Origin: JBGOUJ01 sp041477005
GTDB lineage: Bacteria > Acidobacteriota > Terriglobia > Bryobacterales > JACQDG01
Reading direction: 5' to 3'
NCBI GenBank assembly: GCA_041477005.1
Contig: JBGOUJ010000347.1
Location: 1 to 8,351, forward strand
Length of the DNA stretch: 8,351 bases
The position numbers were made by a program, and so were the translations under genes. Positions 5,797-8,351 of the stretch are shown here, in pieces (within the stretch, counting starts at the first letter, position 1; every line of letters starts with the position of its first letter). The notes under the pieces were generated by a model, which searched no databases, was not told the origin of the DNA, and worked only from the letters and a program-made list of their open reading frames with translations.

Positions 5797-6181
5797 TTAC
5801 CTGGTCGTGGGCGCGCACGCCCGCGGCTTCTACGGCATTCCCCGCTACACCCGCGACATCGACGTCTTTGTACGCATGTCGAAAACTAATGCGGCCAGGA
5901 TGGAATTGGTGCTGCGGGAGTTCGGCTTCGCTTCCCTCTCGATCACGGCGGACGACTTCCTGGTGCCGGGCCGGGTCCTGCAACTGGGAGTTGAGCCTTA
6001 CCGCATTGACCTGCTGACCAGCATCTCCGGAGTCGAATTCGAAGATGCCTGGGCCGACCGCGTGACCGGCGACCTGGGCGGAGTTCCAGTGGCCTTCATC
6101 AGCCTTCGGGCGTTTCGCCAGAACAAGCTGGCCGCAGGTCGCCCCAAGGATCTCGCCGATCTGGCCGACCTGCTCGAGTGA
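5738..6181 (+). CDS. DUF6036/AbiEii-like nucleotidyltransferase, putative toxin (147 aa)
   Basis: The N-terminus HPDWKEFLQLLNSRGVDYLV leads into VVGAHARGFYGIPRYTRDID, the minimal nucleotidyltransferase core with a V-G-x-x-A glycine turn and the paired acids D40 and D42. A third acid is likely D91 in YRIDLLT. The end carries FRQNKLAAGRPKDLADLADL, the K-x-x-x-x-R-P-K-D-x-x-D-L tail shared by MNT-type and AbiEii-type enzymes. These enzymes transfer nucleotides to RNA, tRNA or protein targets and act as toxins or defence effectors in several TA systems. All the acids I would expect are present, so the enzyme looks active. The ATG at 5738 lies inside the preceding small gene, in another frame. The toxin role is inferred from family and gene order. 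Confidence 0.85.
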   Translation: MPLHPDWKEFLQLLNSRGVDYLVVGAHARGFYGIPRYTRDIDVFVRMSKTNAARMELVLREFGFASLSITADDFLVPGRVLQLGVEPYRIDLLTSISGVEFEDAWADRVTGDLGGVPVAFISLRAFRQNKLAAGRPKDLADLADLLE

Positions 6182-6193
6182 GTGCCAGGCGAC

Positions 6194-6205
6194 GGCAACG
6201 TTGCC
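6194..6205. other. Perfect 12-bp palindrome GGCAACGTTGCC
   Basis: It sits 13 bases after the nucleotidyltransferase stop. With no loop and no T run it is not a usual terminator; it could be a dimer-binding site. The surrounding 6182-6334 interval has no gene I can support. Confidence 0.35.
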
Positions 6206-6334
6206 AGGTGGGGTCGTCGCAGCCCTGCTCTACTTCCCGAGCGTCTTCCAGGCGCCCGACCGCTCGGACGAGGCGATCCTCGCGACTCTCTCGATCCAGT
6301 GCGAGTATGCACCCGACGTCAGGCCGGAGGGGAA

Positions 6335-6389
6335 GGGGTATAATCCTAAAGAGGGGCCACCGGAATGCACAAGCGGCGAGCGCAACAAA
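6335..6389 (+). repeat. 55-bp direct repeat, copy A (promoter and gene start)
   Basis: GGGGTATAATCCTAA, two differing bases, then a core containing GGGGCCACCGGAATGCACAA, one more difference, and CGAGCGCAACAAA, are shared with 7088-7142: 52 of 55 identical, same direction. The copy holds a perfect -10 (6339-6344), a GAGGGG ribosome-binding site and the first codons of the DUF433 gene. A G-rich stretch precedes it (GGAGGGGAAGGGG). No usable -35 is visible. Confidence 0.9.
6339..6344 (+). promoter_or_regulatory. TATAAT -10 box of the second DUF433 gene
   Basis: Perfect TATAAT inside repeat copy A. The predicted start is near 6351, leaving a leader of about 14 bases that begins with GAGGGG. The -35 position has no match (ACGTCA), so the promoter is either extended by other contacts or needs an activator. 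Confidence 0.5.
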
Positions 6390-6652
6390 GGCGAATGATC
6401 GGCCGATTCATCGTCGTAGATCCGTCTATCTGCCACGGACAACCCACGTTTCGAGGAACACGCATCCTGGTTTCGGACGTTCTGGAACTGGTCGCTTCCG
6501 GAACAGATTGGGAGACGATTGTAGAGGAGTGGCGAGGCAGCATTTCCAAGAATGCGATCGCGGAAGCCGTGCGGCTCGCCAGCCAGGCGTTCCTCGATCA
6601 TTCCGGCCAGTACGTCGCACCAGAATACGTGCTCGAACGGGTTCACGCTTGA
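6365..6652 (+). CDS. DUF433 antitoxin, second copy (95 aa)
   Basis: After a basic MHKRRAQQRR extension, IGRFIVVDPSICHGQPTFRG followed by TRILVSDVLELVASGTDWET is a clear DUF433 domain with the D-P-x-I/C-x-G-x-P-x-F-R-G-T-R core. The protein ends GQYVAPEYVLERVHA. The start at 6365 is chosen because GAGGGG lies eight bases upstream; the ATG at 6395 would give the usual family length of about 85 aa but has AAAGG only three bases away. The first codons are encoded by repeat copy A, so the N-terminal extension may come from a captured leader. It overlaps the following toxin relic by four bases (TTGA). As the toxin is broken, it is probably an orphan antitoxin or stand-alone regulator. Confidence 0.85.
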   Translation: MHKRRAQQRRMIGRFIVVDPSICHGQPTFRGTRILVSDVLELVASGTDWETIVEEWRGSISKNAIAEAVRLASQAFLDHSGQYVAPEYVLERVHA

Positions 6653-6740
6653 TCCTTCTGGATGAGAATATCCTCGAAGGGCAGCGGTTACAGCTCGAAA
6701 CCTGGCGGGGAGCCGTCCGGCAGATCAGATCATCGTCTTG
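6649..6740 (+). pseudogene. DUF5615-like toxin relic with internal deletion
   Basis: From TTG 6649, overlapping the DUF433 stop, the frame reads LILLDENILEGQRLQLETWR and GAVRQI, which I recognise as the N-terminus of a toxin family paired with DUF433 genes (I-L-L-D-E-N motif). At 6721-6731 the sequence CAGATCAGATC marks a break. Beyond it, in another frame, DQIIVL resembles a segment that normally lies a dozen or so residues further on. A deletion between two CAGATC copies would produce this. Homology ends about 6740, against the VapC remnant on the other strand. No active toxin can be made. Confidence 0.65.
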
Positions 6741-6764
6741 GTCCAGCAGGGCCCCGTTAGCCAT
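6741..6764 (-). pseudogene. VapC (PIN) toxin 5' stub after Phd
   Basis: On the reverse strand ATG 6764-6762 overlaps the Phd stop (ATGGCTAA) and reads MANGALLD, then loses similarity. Phd genes are commonly followed by VapC proteins starting M-x-x-x-L-L-D-T-H, where this D is the first catalytic acid. Only about eight codons remain before the junction with the DUF5615 relic. The stub is very short, so the call leans on position and overlap. Confidence 0.45.
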
Positions 6765-7014
6765 TCGCTTTCCAGGTCTCACCGGCAGGCTCGGTCAAGT
6801 CCACTCCCGGCGCAACTTTGACGGTTCCTTTCATCGCTCCCCAGAGGTCCCCCGGCTCGTCTCCCACGGGCACCACCGCGGCGACCGGCTTATCGTGTTT
6901 CAATAGCACGACCCTGGCCGTCTTGCCATTGGCTACTTCCTCGATTAACGCCAGGCACCTGGCCTTGAAAGCCGTCACACCAATCACTTTTTCGTCCGGT
7001 TTAGGGGCTCGCAT
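6757..7014 (-). CDS. Phd/YefM-family antitoxin (85 aa)
   Basis: The sequence EKVIGVTAFKARCLALIEEV followed by ANGKTARVVLLKHDKPVAAV and VPV is the Phd/YefM fold: a beta strand and helix (VTAFKARC) in the DNA-binding N-terminal domain, then a beta hairpin with KHDKPVAAVVP. The tail (GDLWGAMKGTVKVAPGVDLT to TWKANG) is the flexible part that normally wraps the toxin. The ATG at 7014 is chosen because GAGG lies five bases upstream; a frame upstream to 7059 would run through the promoter. An inverted repeat directly upstream suggests self-repression. The toxin gene that should follow survives only as a stub, and the operon converges on the DUF433/DUF5615 pair, which is damaged at the same junction. 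Confidence 0.9.
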   Translation of the reverse strand: MRAPKPDEKVIGVTAFKARCLALIEEVANGKTARVVLLKHDKPVAAVVPVGDEPGDLWGAMKGTVKVAPGVDLTEPAGETWKANG

Positions 7015-7025
7015 GGGTACCTCAA

Positions 7026-7059
7026 GGACCATTTTGAATGGTCCATTATTGAAACGCAA
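7026..7059 (-). promoter_or_regulatory. Phd promoter with perfect inverted-repeat operator
   Basis: GGACCATT (7026-7033) and AATGGTCC (7037-7044) form a perfect 8-bp inverted repeat around three bases. A further half-site GGTCCATT overlaps it to 7047. On the reverse strand TTGCGT (7059-7054), a 17-base spacer and CAAAAT (7036-7031) form a modest promoter whose spacer and -10 lie in the repeat. The expected leader is about 10 bases to ATG 7014. This is the usual layout for Phd autorepression; binding by this protein is inferred. Confidence 0.65.
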
Positions 7060-7067
7060 GGCGGAGT

Positions 7068-7091
7068 GGGGGGGTTGGGAGGGGCCGGGGG
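7068..7091 (+). other. G-quadruplex-forming motif upstream of TATAAT
   Basis: The plus strand has G runs of 7, 3, 4 and 5 separated by TT, A and CC, a textbook four-run quadruplex motif with very short loops. It ends directly against the -10 box at 7092 and fills the place where a -35 would be. Confidence 0.7.
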
Positions 7092-7142
7092 TATAATCCT
7101 AACCAGGGGCCACCGGAATGCACAAGCGACGAGCGCAACAAA
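7088..7142 (+). repeat. 55-bp direct repeat, copy B (5' region of the TPR/propeller operon)
   Basis: It matches 6335-6389 at 52 of 55 positions and ends immediately before the ATG of the TPR gene. The conserved ATG within it (7118) here opens an out-of-frame reading MHKRRAQQ that does not continue into a DUF433 protein. The copy has therefore been attached to a different gene. The two copies bracket 753 bp (start to start) holding the DUF433, Phd and toxin relics. Confidence 0.9.
7092..7097 (+). promoter_or_regulatory. TATAAT -10 box of the TPR/propeller operon
   Basis: Perfect TATAAT in repeat copy B. The predicted start is near 7104, about 39 bases before the ATG at 7143. No -35 match exists; the position is G-quadruplex sequence. 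The promoter is divergent from that of Phd. Confidence 0.5.
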
Positions 7143-7784
7143 ATGCCAAAATCTATCCTCCGCTTCCTTCCGCTGTCCGCGATATTGGCGCTCGCCATCG
7201 GTGCCTTTGCGCAGTCCCGTTCGGAATCTCCCCAGGCGATCCTCGATGTTGCCATCGCCAACTTCCAAGCCGGCCGTATCAACGAGTCCGTGGCCGGCTT
7301 TGACAAAGTCGCCAAGCTCGCCCCCGACTACGCCCCGCAGCTCTGGCAGCGCGGCATCGCCCTCTACTACGCCGGCCGATACAAGGACTGTGTCGCCCAG
7401 TTTGAATCCCACCGCACCGTGAATCCGAACGACGTCGAAAACGCCGCCTGGCATTTCCTCTGCGTCGCCCGCGCCGGATCGGCCGAGAAAGCCAAAGCCG
7501 CCTTGCTGCCCGTCGGCCCCGACCCGCGGGTTCCCATGGGCGAAATCTACCAGATGCTGCAGGGCGCCCTCGCCCCGGAACGGGTGTTGGCGGCCGCCGG
7601 CGCCAAGCCTGAATCGCAGTTCTATGCCCACCTGTATGTCGGTTTATATTTCGATGTGCTCGGAAACAAGAGCCGCGCCCTGGAGCACATCCTCGCCGCC
7701 GCCCAGGATCGCTATGCCGGGGTCGGCGGCTACATGCACACCGTTGCCCGGATTCACCTCGGCCTCCTGCAGCGCCGCCAGTAA
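7143..7784 (+). CDS. Secreted tetratricopeptide repeat protein (213 aa)
   Basis: A Sec signal (MPKSILRFLPLSAILALAIG, AFA, cut before QS) is followed by two clear TPR units: residues about 30-64 (LDVAIANFQAGRINESVAGF with KLAPDYA) and 65-98 (WQRGIALYYAGRYKDCVAQF with VNPND). A third helical pair lies near 161-192 (YAHLYVGLYFDVLGNKSRAL). TPRs form superhelical protein-binding scaffolds; the overall form is like NlpI-type periplasmic TPR proteins, though no lipobox cysteine is present. No Shine-Dalgarno is visible before 7143, but no in-frame start exists upstream within the repeat and the signal peptide fixes this start. The gene is followed after 36 bp by another propeller gene, so it probably serves as an adaptor for exported propeller proteins. 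That role is inferred. Confidence 0.85.
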   Translation: MPKSILRFLPLSAILALAIGAFAQSRSESPQAILDVAIANFQAGRINESVAGFDKVAKLAPDYAPQLWQRGIALYYAGRYKDCVAQFESHRTVNPNDVENAAWHFLCVARAGSAEKAKAALLPVGPDPRVPMGEIYQMLQGALAPERVLAAAGAKPESQFYAHLYVGLYFDVLGNKSRALEHILAAAQDRYAGVGGYMHTVARIHLGLLQRRQ

Positions 7785-7820
7785 CGGTCTCATTACGTGA
7801 GAGAATTGCATTTGATTCGA

Positions 7821-8351
7821 ATGGCCCGCCACCTGGTCACAGCGGTTTTCGCGATTCAATGGCTCGCCCTGGCGGTCGAGCCGTTTCGAGATCCTGCCCC
7901 TCCCGTGGTGCAGGCCCTGCCTTCTATGGAAGCGCCCGCTGCGAAGCGGAATCCCGCTGCGCGCTTTCACGGCAAACCCAAGCCGCTTCCGCCCGGCGCT
8001 GTGACCCACGACTGGAAGTCGTTCCTCGGCCCGGACCACAACGGCATCTCCACCGAGACCAAGCTGCTGCGGGAATGGCCGAAAGGCGGTCCCACGCTGG
8101 TTTGGGAGATGCGTAAGGGCACGGGCTACAGCTCGCCGGCAATTTCGGGCGACTGGCTGGTGTACCTCCATCGTGTGGACAATCGGGAGAGGGTCGAATG
8201 CCTGCACCCCGAAACCGGCGCCAGGTATTGGGACTTCAGCTATCCCACCCAATTCGAGGACCGCTACGGCTACAACAATGGGCCGCGCGCGAGTCCGGTG
8301 ATCGATGGAGACCGCGTCTACACCTATGGCGCGGAAGGCAAGCTGCTCTGC
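7821..8351 (+). CDS. PQQ-like beta-propeller protein, 3' end outside window
   Basis: The frame is open for 177 codons to the right edge. A hydrophobic N-terminus (ARHLVTAVFAIQWLALAVEP) is likely an export signal or anchor. A proline/alanine-rich linker (residues 21-60) is followed by HDWKSFLGPDHNGISTETKL, the family's opening motif, and the first blades, RVECLHPETGARYWDFSYP and ASPVIDGDRVYTYGAEGKLL. The ATG at 7821 has no good ribosome-binding site. In-frame TTG 7812, preceded by GAGAGA, or GTG 7797 are possible alternatives, so the start is uncertain. The gene lies 36 bp after the TPR gene with no terminator between, suggesting one operon driven from repeat copy B. It is the third propeller gene in the window besides one relic. 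Confidence 0.88.
   Translation, partial: MARHLVTAVFAIQWLALAVEPFRDPAPPVVQALPSMEAPAAKRNPAARFHGKPKPLPPGAVTHDWKSFLGPDHNGISTETKLLREWPKGGPTLVWEMRKGTGYSSPAISGDWLVYLHRVDNRERVECLHPETGARYWDFSYPTQFEDRYGYNNGPRASPVIDGDRVYTYGAEGKLLC

Noticed and set aside
6194..6205. Palindrome GGCAACGTTGCC as a terminator
   Set aside because: No loop and no following T run.
6178..6906. 242-codon plus-strand frame across the DUF433 gene and toxin relic
   Set aside because: Arg/Ser-rich low-complexity translation in the wrong frame over a clear DUF433 gene; not a protein.
6335..7142. The two 55-bp repeats as ends of an insertion sequence
   Set aside because: They are direct rather than inverted, and no transposase or target-site duplication lies between or beside them.
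7118..7303. 61-codon frame beginning MHKRRAQQ in repeat copy B
   Set aside because: After the repeat it only shadows the TPR gene out of frame. It might be translated as a leader peptide, but nothing supports this.

Overview
The window looks like an accessory stretch of a GC-rich, soil-type bacterial chromosome. The best guess is Acidobacteriota of the Solibacter/Bryobacter kind, with Planctomycetota as the main alternative. The guess rests on several secreted PQQ-like beta-propeller proteins carrying the W-x-x-W/F-x-G-P-D-x-N-G signature, together with DUF433/DUF5615, DUF6036-type and Phd toxin-antitoxin (TA) parts. No rRNA, tRNA, CRISPR array, transposase or integrase was seen.

Layout. (1) 1-126, minus: a ribbon-helix-helix (RHH) antitoxin-like gene that runs off the left edge, with a promoter placed so that the mRNA would be leaderless. 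(2) 286-1022, plus: an unrecognised two-gene operon with an almost consensus sigma-70 promoter; its second gene ends in an RHH domain. (3) 1258-4865: two overlapping genes for exported beta-propeller proteins, one with a Sec-type signal and Ig-like plus concanavalin-like C-terminal domains, the other with a Tat-like signal. (4) 4908-7059: a TA graveyard. It holds an intact DUF433 antitoxin with a frameshifted, truncated DUF5615 toxin; a relic of another beta-propeller gene; a possible reverse-strand PIN toxin tail; an intact antitoxin-like/nucleotidyltransferase pair; a second DUF433 antitoxin with a gutted toxin; and a convergent Phd antitoxin whose VapC partner is reduced to about eight codons. 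(5) 7143 to the right edge: a secreted TPR protein and the start of another beta-propeller protein, probably one operon.

Main points. Three antitoxins (two DUF433, one Phd) keep full-length frames while each adjacent toxin is broken. A 55-bp direct repeat (52/55 identical) carrying a perfect TATAAT lies at 6335-6389 and 7088-7142. It brackets the DUF433/Phd block and supplies the 5' region of both the DUF433 gene and the TPR/propeller operon. The downstream copy abuts a strong G-quadruplex motif where a -35 box would sit. Two small TA genes have a -10 box exactly six bases from the start codon. The Phd promoter carries a perfect inverted repeat. No complete new defence system is evident; the most original material is the repeat/promoter cassette, the toxin decay pattern and the unidentified RHH-fusion operon.
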